A stretch of DNA of 64,000 nucleotides, taken from assembly GCF_900116015.1 (NCBI RefSeq), contig NZ_FOYH01000003.1, positions 372,001 to 436,000 of the forward strand, in the 5' to 3' direction. A model generated the notes under the pieces. It ran no database searches and was not told where the DNA came from. It saw only the letters and a list, made by a program, of their open reading frames with translations. This stretch comes from Enterobacter sp. kpr-6 (GTDB lineage Bacteria; Pseudomonadota; Gammaproteobacteria; Enterobacterales; Enterobacteriaceae). Shown here in pieces: positions 8,374 to 19,200 of the stretch (position 1 is the stretch's first letter; each line of letters begins with the position of its first letter). The position numbers and the translations under genes were made by a program.

Positions 8374-9585
8374 TCAGGCCTGCGCTGCTGTTTGTGCAAA
8401 GGCTTCCTGCAATACCATCAGCATCGCGTCAATTTGAGCCGCCGGGATCCCTGCGGCCACTGCCTTCTGGATAGCCTCTGCAAGCGATGGGGGTGCCTTG
8501 ATGAGATCGGTGATGACATTGTTCAGGTGCGAAGAAAGCTGCCCACCCATCATGCCAAGACAACAGGTTTCGATATCGCAGCGTACCTGTTCCGCGGAAA
8601 CGCCCGAAGACTGCGCGCAGGCAAAGGCTATGCCGAGCATGATTTCACAACGTTTTTCGAAGGCATTTAATTCGTTCATTTTGTGCATGACCTGGGCACT
8701 GTAATCTTCCGTAGCCTGGGTGTAGCCCGCACTATGCCCCTGCGCAAATGCTACTTCTCGCTCTTTTTTGACGCGGGCAGAGGTGGAAAGTCCCACGGAT
8801 TTAAACAGCACTGAAGCCCAGCTATCTGCGTCTTTACTATCCTGCCAGCGATGGTAATCGTCCCAGTTTTTATCTACTTCCGCTGAGGCATTAATACGCT
8901 GGCGCAGCAGGGCAACTTGCGCCACGGCGGGCACCGTAATCCGGTACGCCGGGCCGGAGAGGTCAAATGCCGTCCACAGGCCCGTGACGACCCATCCCAC
9001 CGGACCGATAAACGAGGCTGCACCACGCGACGCCACAAATGACGCGGCGGTCATAGCGATGGTTTTCCCCAGAATCTGACTGGCAAACACGTTCGCAATC
9101 AGCGATGCCAGCATCAGGCTGGAGAAGCGGCTGGACGTTAACTGGGTCATCAGACTCTCTTCCGGGAAGAGCATTGCCGTACCCGCGGTCAAATCCATCT
9201 GCGTGAGAAGATCTTTACGCTGCCCTTCATCCATTTCCTTCCAGGCTTTACGGGTAATGGCAGCAAGTACTGCCAGTTCAATCCGCTCTACTGGCCAGCT
9301 TTCCTCGTACTTCGCATCGAGCTTGTCAGCGACATCAATCACCACGACTTTCCAGGCCGGTCCGCCGCCACGGAAAAGATTCACAAAGGTGTTGCCGCCA
9401 AACGCACGCAACTCCTGATCGATAAGGTCAACGTATTGATTGTGCTGAGGGTAGTGGGTTTTATAACGCGACTCGCTGTCGAGGCTGTTATTCATCGCTT
9501 TAGTAATGTATTCCACCAGCGGGGCCAGTTCGGCATTGGTGGCATTTTTCAGGACCGGTAACAACGCTGTATCGTATTCACTCAT
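8374..9585 (-). CDS. YaaW-family (DUF3944-related) protein with C-terminal extension
   Basis: 403 residues. Residues about 55-235 resemble E. coli YaaW: ELRAFGGNTFVNLFRGGG, VVVIDVADKLDAKYE, RKAWKEMDEGQRKDLL, and later GPAYRITVPAVAQVALLRQR correspond to ELQHFGGDSIANKLRGHG, WKKMDEEHKQEFL and SGSAYRVTIPAVLQIACLRR in YaaW. A hydrophobic glycine/alanine-rich stretch at about 155-205 may insert in a membrane. YaaW ends near here, while this protein has some 165 extra residues (mostly helical, two close Cys in IETCCLGMMGG). The function of YaaW proteins is unknown. An AGGG lies 8 bases before the ATG. It is the first gene of the two-gene cassette with the HNH-like protein. Confidence 0.65.
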   Translation of the reverse strand: MSEYDTALLPVLKNATNAELAPLVEYITKAMNNSLDSESRYKTHYPQHNQYVDLIDQELRAFGGNTFVNLFRGGGPAWKVVVIDVADKLDAKYEESWPVERIELAVLAAITRKAWKEMDEGQRKDLLTQMDLTAGTAMLFPEESLMTQLTSSRFSSLMLASLIANVFASQILGKTIAMTAASFVASRGAASFIGPVGWVVTGLWTAFDLSGPAYRITVPAVAQVALLRQRINASAEVDKNWDDYHRWQDSKDADSWASVLFKSVGLSTSARVKKEREVAFAQGHSAGYTQATEDYSAQVMHKMNELNAFEKRCEIMLGIAFACAQSSGVSAEQVRCDIETCCLGMMGGQLSSHLNNVITDLIKAPPSLAEAIQKAVAAGIPAAQIDAMLMVLQEAFAQTAAQA

Positions 9586-9727
9586 CTGATATTTCCCTGT
9601 CTTCTCTTTGCCTTATGAGACTATTCAGCCATTCAATATCGGCATAACCACGATGTTCTTGATGGTTTAATTACCCTCAGCACGAAATATGCCTGAGGGT
9701 AATGACAGGTAATGTCACGAATCGTTT

Positions 9728-10954
9728 TTAATTCTCCAGCCGCTGGCGGTGGCGTAACCCGGGGAACCAGCGCATCCACAGCGCCACCACAATCAGCGTG
9801 CCGATGCCGCCAATCGCGGCGGCGGGCACCGCGCCCAGCCAGGCGGCGAGCATCCCGGATTCAAATTCACCGAGCTGATTGGACGTATTGATAAAAATCG
9901 AATTCACCGCATTCACGCGGCCACGCATCTCATCCGGCGTATCAAGTTGCACCAGCGAGCCACGGATCACCATGCTCACCATATCGCAGCCGCCGAGGGC
10001 GAACAGCGCCAGCAGCGACAGCCACATCCATTGTGAAAAGGCAAAACAGAGCGTTGCCACGCCAAAACCCGCCACGCTCATAAACATGATCATCCCGACG
10101 TTGCGGGTTAATGCGCGACGGCTTAACCAGAAGCCCACCAGCAGCGCACCAACCGCCGGAGCGCTGCGCAATAGCCCCAGCCCCATCGGGCCAGTGTGCA
10201 ACACGTCGTGGGCAAAGATCGGCAGCAGCGCGGTGGCCCCGCCGAGCAGCACCGCGAACAGATCGAGGGAAATCACGCCCAGCACGTCGGGCCGTTTGCG
10301 GATAAAGTCTACACCCGCAAACAGCGTCGCCAGGGTCGCTGGCGTGCGCGGCGGCGGAGCCTGTTCGTATTTGAGCGTCAACACCATCATCAATGACGCC
10401 AGATACAGCCCGGCGGTAACAGCGTAAACCACATCGGCCCCCGCCGCATACAGAAAGCCCCCGAGCGCCGGACCGACGATCTGCGCCGCCTGCCCTGACA
10501 CCGCATTCGCCGCCGTCGCGCGGGCGAGAATGGACTTCGGCACCAGCGCGGGCAGCATGGAGATCATCGACGGCGACTCGATCGTTTTGGCGCAGGAGAT
10601 AACAAAAATCAGCCCGAGGATCACCCACACATGGGCGTCACCCTGCCAGGTCAGCCACGCCAGCAGCACAATCGCCACCCACTCAACAACCTGCCCTGCC
10701 ATTACCACCCGGCGGCGGTCAAACTGGTCGGCGATATGCCCCGCCCACAGCGCGAGCGTCAGCGACGGTACAAACTGCACCAGCCCAATCATGCCGAGCC
10801 AGAAGGCGCTTTGCGTCTGGGAATAGATCTGCCAGCCGACAATAATCGACAACATCTGGAAACCAAAGCCCGAACTGGTACGCGCCAGCCAGAAAGCCAC
10901 AAACGAACGATGCTGCAATAAGCGCCCATCGTTGGGGGTTAATAACGGTGCCAT
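9728..10954 (-). CDS. MFS transporter, EntS-like group
   Basis: About 408 residues with the pattern of 10-12 membrane helices throughout. The loop between helices 2 and 3 carries the MFS signature (LWAGHIADQFDRRRVV), and the central loop contains PPPRTPATLATLFAGVDFIRKRP. Overall it resembles the MFS_3 group that includes the enterobactin exporter EntS, so efflux of a small molecule is the likely role; the substrate is unknown. A TTG at 10966 is in frame, but the ATG at 10954 with AGG close upstream is the more likely start. It is divergent from the GlxA-type regulator gene at 11122, which suggests regulation by that protein. Confidence 0.75.
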   Translation of the reverse strand: MAPLLTPNDGRLLQHRSFVAFWLARTSSGFGFQMLSIIVGWQIYSQTQSAFWLGMIGLVQFVPSLTLALWAGHIADQFDRRRVVMAGQVVEWVAIVLLAWLTWQGDAHVWVILGLIFVISCAKTIESPSMISMLPALVPKSILARATAANAVSGQAAQIVGPALGGFLYAAGADVVYAVTAGLYLASLMMVLTLKYEQAPPPRTPATLATLFAGVDFIRKRPDVLGVISLDLFAVLLGGATALLPIFAHDVLHTGPMGLGLLRSAPAVGALLVGFWLSRRALTRNVGMIMFMSVAGFGVATLCFAFSQWMWLSLLALFALGGCDMVSMVIRGSLVQLDTPDEMRGRVNAVNSIFINTSNQLGEFESGMLAAWLGAVPAAAIGGIGTLIVVALWMRWFPGLRHRQRLEN

Positions 10955-11090
10955 AGCCTGTCTCAAAAGGTAATTGCAGGACGCGGTGGATTATTATGGG
11001 TCAGGCCGCACGCTGCATAAAAGAAAGCGTCCACTATAGCCCGATTAGGCATCGCAAAAAATGCTGTTCTGGCGCGCCCTGCCGGGTTGA

Positions 11091-11119
11091 CTTAAAAAGT
11101 AATCAGTGTACTTTTTAAG
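11091..11119. promoter_or_regulatory. Perfect 11-bp inverted repeat abutting the regulator start codon, probable operator
   Basis: CTTAAAAAGTA, a 7-base spacer, then TACTTTTTAAG, ending two bases before the ATG of the GlxA-type regulator at 11122. It occupies the place where the ribosome site would be, and no normal Shine-Dalgarno sequence is visible there. It could be a protein operator for the divergent mfs/regulator pair, or an RNA hairpin limiting translation. Confidence 0.65.
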
Positions 11120-11121
11120 AC

Positions 11122-12102
11122 ATGAAAACATTCCTGATTATTGTCCCCGATGGCGGCATGCTGTTCGAAGCCGCTGGTATTGCCGATATCCTGATGCAGG
11201 CCAATCGCCTGCACATCGATGAGGCTGCGTCCCCGCGCTATCAAATTACGCTCGCCACCACGCAACTGCATCAGGTGATCCACGGTCAGTCGGGGTTAAA
11301 CCTGCTGGCAGATTACCGCCTGCCGCAGCTCGATCCCCGCGAGCCGCGCGATACCATCATGATCACCGGGCGCGGTCTGAGCGAAGAAGAAGGCGACGCC
11401 GTGGTGGACTGGCTGCGGCTGGCCGCCCCGCACGCCCGCCGGGTGGTATCGATTTGCGGTGGCGCGCTGCTACTGGCAAAGGCCGGTCTGCTTGACGATC
11501 GCCGGGCGACCACCCACTGGCGGCTGCTGGAAGAGATGCAGACCCGCTACCCGCGCGTGCAGGTGGAAAGCGGCCCGCTGTATGTTCAGGATGGTCCGGT
11601 CTGGACCTCCGGCGGCGTCAGTTCCGGCTTCGATCTGACGCTGGCGCTGGTGGAGGAAGATTACGGTTTTACCCTCGCGCGCGATGTGGCGCAGGACATG
11701 GTGATGTATCTGCGCCGCCCTGGTGGACAGATGCAGTTCAGCCGCTTCCAGCTTCAGAATGCCGACACCAGCGGTCCGATGGCCGGACTGCAACGCTGGA
11801 TCCTCGATAATCTGGCCGGCGATCTGTCGGTGGAAAAACTGGCGGAACAGGTGGCAATGAGCCCACGCAATTTCACCCGCGTCTTTACCCGCGAAACCGG
11901 AGCCTCGCCCGCGCGTTACGTTGCGGAGGCCCGGCTTGCCGCCGCCCGTCACCGTCTGGAGCAGACCCGCGACACGCTGTCACGCGTGGCCGTGGATACC
12001 GGCTTTGGTTCCAGCATCAATCTGCGCCGCCTGTTTGAGAAACAACTGAAACTGACACCCGGCGAATATCGCGAGCGCTTTCATAGTCGCAAATTGGCGT
12101 AA
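11122..12102 (+). CDS. GlxA-family transcriptional regulator (DJ-1/PfpI-like domain plus AraC HTH)
   Basis: 326 residues. The N-terminal half has the class I glutamine amidotransferase-like fold of the GlxA/FtrA/CdhR family, with the nucleophile-elbow sequence VVSICGGALLLAKAG (Cys at about residue 114) and GPLYVQDGPVWTSGGVSSGFDLTLALVEE. The C-terminal about 100 residues are a double AraC/XylS helix-turn-helix (LAEQVAMSPRNFTRVFTRETG; LSRVAVDTGFGSSINLRRLF). Such proteins are usually activators responding to a small amine or amino acid derivative. It is divergent from the MFS gene and 78 bases before the GAPDH paralogue, so either neighbour may be a target. The start codon directly follows an inverted repeat. 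Confidence 0.85.
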   Translation: MKTFLIIVPDGGMLFEAAGIADILMQANRLHIDEAASPRYQITLATTQLHQVIHGQSGLNLLADYRLPQLDPREPRDTIMITGRGLSEEEGDAVVDWLRLAAPHARRVVSICGGALLLAKAGLLDDRRATTHWRLLEEMQTRYPRVQVESGPLYVQDGPVWTSGGVSSGFDLTLALVEEDYGFTLARDVAQDMVMYLRRPGGQMQFSRFQLQNADTSGPMAGLQRWILDNLAGDLSVEKLAEQVAMSPRNFTRVFTRETGASPARYVAEARLAAARHRLEQTRDTLSRVAVDTGFGSSINLRRLFEKQLKLTPGEYRERFHSRKLA

Positions 12103-12180
12103 AGTGATCCCTTTTTGTCGTTTACGCCACCTGCCCGTCGGCCTACTCTGAGTGCAGACACCGCACAAGAGGAGTAAATC

Positions 12181-13191
12181 ATGGTTAAGGTCGGTATTAA
12201 CGGTTTTGGCAGGATTGGGCGCAACGTTCTTCGGGCAGCCCTGGGAAACGACGATGTTCAGATTGTGGCGATTAACGATCTGACGGACAGCAAAACGCTG
12301 GCCCATCTGCTGAAACACGACTCCCTGCTCGGCACGCTGCGCGTTCCCGTTGAAGCGGGCGAAGGCGAACTGCATGTGGACGGTAAGCCAATCCGCGTCT
12401 TCTCCGAACGCGACCCGGCAAATATTCCGTGGCGTAGCCTTGATGTGGACATCGTGATTGAAGCGACCGGCTTCTTCACCGATCGTGAAAAAGCCGAAGT
12501 GCACATCACCCACGGCGGCGCGAAACGGGTGATTATTTCCGCGCCGGGTAAAAACGACGATCTGACGATTGTGATCGGCGTAAATGACCAGAATTACAAT
12601 CCACAAAAACACTTCGTAGTCAGCAACGGCAGTTGCACCACCAACGGTCTGGCCCCGGCGGCGCAGGTGCTGCACCAGGCTTTTGGCATTGAACACGGCC
12701 TGATGAACACCACGCACGCCTACACCAACAGCCAGGCGCTGCACGACCAGCCGGAGAAAGATCTGCGCGGCGCACGCGCGGCGGCGCTGTCGATTGTGCC
12801 TTACTCCAGCGGTGCGGCGAAAGCGCTCGGCAAAGTGATCCCCGAACTGGACGGTCGCCTGACCGGGTACTCCCTGCGCGTACCGGTGCCGGTGGTTTCG
12901 ATTGTGGATTTGACGGTAACGCTTAAACGTGACGTGACGGCAGAAGAAGTGAATGCCGCTTTCCGCGAGGCCGCTGCCAGCGGGCCGCTTAAGGGCATTC
13001 TCGGTTACAGCGACGAACCGCTGGTTTCCAGCGATTACCAGGGCGATCCGCGATCCTCCATCATCGACGGGCTTTCAACGCTGGTGATCGGTGGCAATCT
13101 GGTGAAAATCCTCGCCTGGTATGACAACGAATGGGGCTTCTCCAACCGCCTCGTTGACCTGACGCGACTGATGGCACAGCGCGGTTTGTAA
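12181..13191 (+). CDS. Glyceraldehyde-3-phosphate dehydrogenase paralogue, type I
   Basis: 336 residues. The Rossmann motif is GINGFGRIGRNVLR, and NDLTD near residue 33 keeps the Asp that favours NAD. The catalytic Cys152 lies in SNGSCTTNGLAP and His179 in THAYTN. The usual family motif is SNASCTTNCLAP, so two positions around the nucleophile differ (Ala to Gly, and the second, non-catalytic Cys to Gly). The C-terminus has WYDNEWGFSNRLVDL. The enzyme would oxidise glyceraldehyde 3-phosphate in glycolysis or work on a related aldehyde. This is not the housekeeping gapA locus. GAGGAG lies 7 bases before the ATG. Neighbouring regulator and exporter genes hint at a conditional role. Confidence 0.85.
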   Translation: MVKVGINGFGRIGRNVLRAALGNDDVQIVAINDLTDSKTLAHLLKHDSLLGTLRVPVEAGEGELHVDGKPIRVFSERDPANIPWRSLDVDIVIEATGFFTDREKAEVHITHGGAKRVIISAPGKNDDLTIVIGVNDQNYNPQKHFVVSNGSCTTNGLAPAAQVLHQAFGIEHGLMNTTHAYTNSQALHDQPEKDLRGARAAALSIVPYSSGAAKALGKVIPELDGRLTGYSLRVPVPVVSIVDLTVTLKRDVTAEEVNAAFREAAASGPLKGILGYSDEPLVSSDYQGDPRSSIIDGLSTLVIGGNLVKILAWYDNEWGFSNRLVDLTRLMAQRGL

Positions 13192-13204
13192 GTATGTTGA
13201 TAGA

Positions 13205-13232
13205 GCCCGGCGGCAAACCTGCGCCGCCGGGC
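13205..13232. repeat. GC-rich REP-like hairpin between convergent genes
   Basis: Perfect 10-bp stem GCCCGGCGGC / GCCGCCGGGC with an 8-base loop, between the convergent GAPDH and giant RTX genes. It resembles the half-REP units of enterobacteria (related hairpins at 28081 and 34832). It may serve as a terminator for both genes although no T-tract follows. Confidence 0.65.
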
Positions 13233-13240
13233 AGAGCGGA

Positions 13241-16200
13241 TTAATAGTTAACCAGTGACTGTACCGTTGTACGGCTGGTACTGAGCGAACTCACCACTAC
13301 CGCATCATCGTTATCACTCTCATCTCCCGCCGTAAACATCGCCATCTGCTGACGCAGAAGGTTCAGCGATACGGGTGCATCCGCAGGCGCAGCCAGTGGC
13401 AGCGGAATACCATCCTCAATGTGACTGAGGATATCTTCCGGCACCCAGTCGGTGCCGTCAGCAAAGGTGATATGCTCCACCTGGTATATGCTGCTGTAGA
13501 AGTACATCGTCACCTTCACGCTGTCGGTACTGTCCCGGAAACTGACTATCAGATCGTTACCGCTGCGCTTCAGTACAGCATTTTCCGCCAGCAGACCTTC
13601 ACCGAAGCGCAGGATGTCCGTGTCACCGGTGCTGATGTTGCCTTCGGTGATCGTATCCTGGCCGTCGCCCGCGCTGAACTGATAGGTGTCACTGCCGTAC
13701 CAGCCCTTCAGCGTGTCGTTGCCGGCCCCACCCGTAAGCGTGTCATTACCAATACCACTGTCGAGAATGTCATTGCCTGCCTCGCCGTACAGGACATCGC
13801 TGCCCGTGCCGCCCTTCAGCGTGTCGTTGCCGCCGCCGGCATGAATCTCGCTGCCTTCGTCATAGGCGGTGAGCGTCTGCGCCTCCTCCGTGCCGGTAAG
13901 GACTATCGCTTTCACTGCGCTGACATCCCATACCGTGCCGTCGGCAAAGAGGATATTTTCCACCTGGCATTTACTGCTGTAGAAATAGTCCTTTACCTTC
14001 ACGCTGTCGGTGGAATCCCGGAAACCGACCATCAGATCGTTACCGCTGCGTTTCAGCACGGCATTCTCTGCCAGCAGCCCTTCACCGAAGCGCAGGATGT
14101 CCGTGTCACCGGTGCTGGTATAGCCCTCAGTGATCGTATCCTGGCCGTCGCCCGCGCTGAACAGGTAGGTGTCGCTGCCGTAGTAACCCTTCAGCGTGTC
14201 GTTGCCGGCACCGCCCGTGAGCGTGTCACTGCCGTTACCACTGTCGAGAACGTCATCGCCTGCATCGCCGTACAGGAGATCGCTGCCCGTGCCACCCTTC
14301 AGCGTGTCGTTGCCGCCGCCGGCATGAATTTCACTGCCTTCGTCATAGGCGGTGAGCGTCTGCGCCTCCTCCGTGCCGGTAAGGAGCATCGCTTTCACTG
14401 CGTTGACATCCCACACCGTGCCGTCGGCGAAGGTGATATTTTCCACCTGGTATGTACTGCGGAAGAAATAATCTTTTACCTTCACGCTGTCGGTGGAATC
14501 CAGGAAACTCACTATCAGATCGTTACCGCTGCGTTTCAGTACGGCATTCTCTGCCAGCAGCCCTTCACCGAAGCGCAGGATGTCAGTGTCCCCGGTACTG
14601 GTATAACCTTCGGTGATCGTATCCTGGCCGTCGCCGGCGCTGAACTGATAGATGTCGCTGCCGTACCAGCCCTTCAGCGTGTCGTTGCCGGTGCCGCCCG
14701 TAAGCGTATCATTGCCGGTACCACTGTCGAGAATGTCATTGCCTTCATCGCCGTACAGGACATCGCTGCCCGTGCCACCGTTCAGCGTGTCGTTGCCGCC
14801 GCCGGCATGAATTTCACTGCCTTCGGTGTAGGCGGTGAGCGTCTGCGCCTCCTCCGTGCCGGTAAGGATCATCGCTTTCACTGTGCTGACATCCCAGTCC
14901 GTGCCGTCGGCAAAGAGGATATTTTCCACCTGGTATGTACTGCTGAAGAAATAATCCTTTACCTTCACACTGTCGGTGGAGTCCCGGAAACTGACCATCA
15001 GATCGTTACCGCTGCGTTTCAGTACGGCATTCTCTGCCAGCAGTCCTTCGCCGAAGCGCAGGGTGTCCGTGTCCCCGGTACTGGTATAGCCCTCAGTGAT
15101 CGTATCCTGGCCGTCGCCGGCGCTGAACAGGTAGGTGTCACTGCCGTACCAGCCCTTCAGCGTGTCGTTGCCGGTGCCGCCCGTAAGCGTGTCGCTGCCG
15201 GAACCACTGTCGAGAATGTCATTGCCTTCATCGCCGTAGAGGATATCGCTGCCCGTTCCACCGTTCAGCGTGTCGTTGCCGCCCCTGCCGTGAATTTCAC
15301 TGCCCTCGCTGAACGCCGTGATAGTCTGCGCCTCGTCCGTACCGGCACTCTCCATCAGCCGTTTTTTGACGGTGGTCACATCCCATACTGTGCCATCGGC
15401 AAAGAGGATATTTTCCACCTGATATGTACTGCTGTAGAAATAATCCTTTACCTTCACACTGTCGGTGGAGTCCCGGAAACTGATAACCAGATCGTCCCCG
15501 CTGCACTGCACAACAGCGTTTTCTGCCAGCAGCCCTTCGCTGAAACGCAGGGTGTCCGTGTCCCCGGTGCTGGTATAGCCCTCAGTGATCGTATCCTGAC
15601 CGTCGCCGGCGCTGAACAGGTAGCTGTCGCTGCCGTACCCGCCTTTCAGTGTGTCGGTGCCGGTGCCGCCCGTAAGCGTGTCGCTGCCGGAACCACTGTC
15701 GAGGACGTCATCACCTTCATCGCCGTAGAGGATATCGCTGCCCGCTCCACCGTTCAGCGTGTCATTGCCGCCCCTGCCGTGAATTTCACTGCCCTCGCTG
15801 AACGCCGTGATAGTCTGCGCCTCGTCCGTGCCGGCACTATCCATCAGCCGTTGTTTGACGGCAGCGACATCCCACACCGTGCCATCGGCAAAGAGGATAC
15901 TCTCAACCTGATATTTACTGCTGTAGAAGTAATCCGTCACCTTCACGCTGTCCGTGCTGTCCCGGAAACTGATAACCAGATCGTCCCCGCTGCGCTGCAC
16001 AACAGCGTTTTCTGCCAGCAGCCCTTCGCCGAAACGCAGGGTGTCCGTGTCCCCGGTGCTGGTATAGCCCTCAGTGATCGTATCCTGACCGTCGCCGGCA
16101 TTAAACAGATAGCTGTCGCTGCCGTACCCGCCTATCAGCGTGTCGTTGTCGGTGCCGCCCGTGAGCGTGTCGCTGCCAGAACCACTGTCGAGGGTGTCAC

Positions 16201-19200
16201 TTCCCTCCCCTCCGCTCAGCCAGTCATTGCCTGAGCCACCGTTCAGGGTGTCTATGCCATCGTCACCGTAGAGAATATCGTTGCCGTTATCGCCATTAAG
16301 CGTGTCATTATCTTCTCCGCCTGCCAGTAAATCGTCGGCATCACCGCCGAAAAGCTGGTCATCGCCAGCGCCACCATACAGGGTGTCTTCGCCTTTATTA
16401 CCTGACATCCTGTCGTTGCCGGCATCGCCATACAGGGCGTCATCGCCCTCATTACCGTTCACAGTGTCATCGCCACCGGCAGCATGAATTTCACTGCCCT
16501 CGCTGAACGCCGTCAGGGTTTGCGCTTCATCTGTTCCCGTCAGCAGCCGCTGTTTTACTGCCGACAGATTCCACTCCGTGCCGTCCGCAAAGACAATCCG
16601 CTCAACTATTCCTTCCTCAGTTGTAAAATAGTTTTCCACGGTGACCTGGTCGGTACTGCCGGCAAAGCGAATCATCAGATTATTGCCGCTACGCACGACA
16701 ACTGCGTTGTCTGCCAGCAGGCCGTCACCAAAACGCAGGATATCAGTGTTACTTTCAGTGGCGCCCCAGCTATATTCATCAATAACGTCCTGACCATCAC
16801 CGGCGTTAAACAGATAGGTGTCATCCTCGTAACCGCCATAAAGGTGATCGTTTCCGGTGCCGCCTGCCAGGATATTGCTGCCCGGCCCGCCGTACAGCGT
16901 GTCATTACCCGCATCGCCGTACAGAATGTCGTTACCTTCTGCACCATACAGATAATCATCGCCACCTGCGGCATGGATTTCACTGCCCTCGCTGTGCGCG
17001 GTTATCGTCTGCGCCTCATCCGTGCCAGCCCGGTTCATGAGCTGTTGCAGCACCCCGGTCTGGTCCCAGACGGTGCCATCGGAGAAGGCAAACTGTTCCA
17101 CCTGGTAGCCTTTGTCAGAAAAATAGTCCCTGACCGTCACGCTGTCGGCAGTGCCCTGAAAACGAATGACCAGATCATCGGCGTTTCGCTCAACCAGCGC
17201 ATCCCCTGCACGCAGTCCTTCGCCAAAACGCAGCAGGTCATCGTCCTTGCCAGAGCGCTCAGTGATAACGTCATGACCATCGCCCGCGTTAAACAGATAG
17301 ATATCGCCTTCGTAACCACCGTTAAGGATGTCATTACCTGTGCCACCGGCCAGGATATTGCTGCCAGCGTAGTCACTGAGGACATCATCACCGGCATCAC
17401 CGAAAAGGGTGTCGTTGCCGTAGCTCCCTTTCAGCGTGTCATCCCCGCCTCCGGCATGAATTTCACTGCCCTCATCAAACGCCGTCAGGGTCTGCGCTTC
17501 GTCCGTGCCCGCCAGCACCATCGTTTTGATGTCTGACAAATCCCACACCGTACCGTCCGCAAAGACTATCTGCTCAATAAGTCCTTCTTCACGGAAAAAA
17601 TATTCTTCCATCGTCACCCGGTCTGCGCTGCCGGCAAAGCTTACGATCAGGTCATTGCCGCTTTGCGACAGCCGGGCATTTGCAGGCAGCAGACCGTCAC
17701 CAAAGCGCAGGATATCGGCTTTTTCGTTATCCCAGAAAGATTCACGGATAACATCCTGACCATTGCCGGCGTTAAACAGATAGGTATCGCTATCATCGCC
17801 CCCGCGGAGAATGTCATTACCCATGCCTCCCGCCAGGATATTGCGGCCGGCGTAGTCACTGAGCACATCGTCGCCGCCATCGCCATAAAGAATGTCATTA
17901 CCTTCGCCACCCTGGACCTGGTCATCGCCACCACCGGCATGAATTTCACTGCCCTCACTGAATGCGCTTAAATCCTGAGCTTCATCAGTACCTTCCAGTG
18001 CCATTACCCTGATTGCGTCTCTGGTCCAGACGGTGCCATCGGCAAAAATGATCTGTGCGAGAGGCGGCGTTTCACTGTCAAAATAATCATACAGGGTGAT
18101 GCTGTCATCGCTGTCCCGGAAGCGGATGGTCAGACTGCCATAATCGTTCTCTGCCAGTGCATTTTCTGCCAGCAGCCCCTCGCCAAACCGAAGGATGTTA
18201 ATGCTCCCGTCAGCAAATTCACGGACAGAATCCTGGCCGTCACCGGCATTAAATACATAGGTGTCACTGCCCTCGCCGCCTTCAAGATAATCCTCTCCTG
18301 CACCACCGGTCAGCCAGTCGTCGCCTTTCCCGCCCTGGAGAGCATCCTCCCCGGCCATCCCTGTCAGGGTGTCGTTATTGTTGCCGCCCTCAAACTCGCC
18401 GCCTTCCTCACTGGCCGTGTAAGTCACCGCCTCATCCAGCGTTCTGACTATTCTGGAATCAATAGTGTCTGCATCCCAGACGGTACCGTCAGCGAACACG
18501 ATTTGCGCCAGGCGGTACGTATTCTGACTGAAATAGTCCACGACACCGACAAGGTCTTCGCTCCCGTCGAGACGGATAACCAGGTGGTCTTCCATCCGAC
18601 TGAGCACTAACTGCTCCGGGCGGATACCTGCTCCGAAGCGCAGTGTGTCCTGCGCCGTTTCACTCCCGTAAGAGCCGCCGGCACCGATGATGTCAATGCC
18701 ATCGCCGACATTGAATATAAAGGTATCCGCCCCCGCGCCACCGACAAGCTCATCGATACCCGCTCCGCCATGGAGCACATCATCGCCATCACCGCCTGAT
18801 AACCCGTCATCGCCGGTCCCGCCTGACAGTCTGTCATTACCCGCATCACCGAAAAGTTTGTCGTCCCCGCTGTCACCATAAAGTAAATCGTCACCCCATA
18901 ATCCCGTCACTTTATCGTCGCCACCGCCGGCATGGATTTCGCTGCCTGCCATCTCCGCAGTCAGCGTCTGGTCAGCGTCCGTTCCAGCCAGCACAAGCGC
19001 GCTGACACCTGCCATATCCAGGACCACGCCATCACCGAAAACAATCTTCTCGATTTTGTATTGTTCTGAATAAAAATAATCCTCCACCGTCACGCTGTCG
19101 CTGCCGTCCTTAAAGGTGATAACAAGGTCATCCCTCTCACGGCTGAAAATAGCGTTCTCTGAGGTCAGTCCTTCACCAAAACGCAGCGTGTCCTGACCTG

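Noticed and set aside
4016-9585. A prophage or integrative element covering the antirepressor and the HNH cassette
   Set aside because: No integrase, structural phage genes, tRNA target or flanking direct repeats could be found; the genes look like separate accessory insertions.
13205-13232. Half-REP hairpin considered as a transposon end
   Set aside because: Similar GCCCGGC hairpins at 28081 and 34832 sit at gene ends as terminators or REP units and no transposase is linked.
13421-16234. A 937-codon open frame on the plus strand, opposite the giant RTX gene
   Set aside because: It is the exact complement of the repeat modules; its apparent repeats are mirror products of the RTX coding repeats, codon use is odd and it has no ribosome site or homology. 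The minus-strand frame has clear RTX motifs.
13420-16240. Regular spaced repeats suggesting a CRISPR array or satellite
   Set aside because: Period is 483 bases without short identical repeats and unique spacers; the repeats are in frame and encode protein modules.
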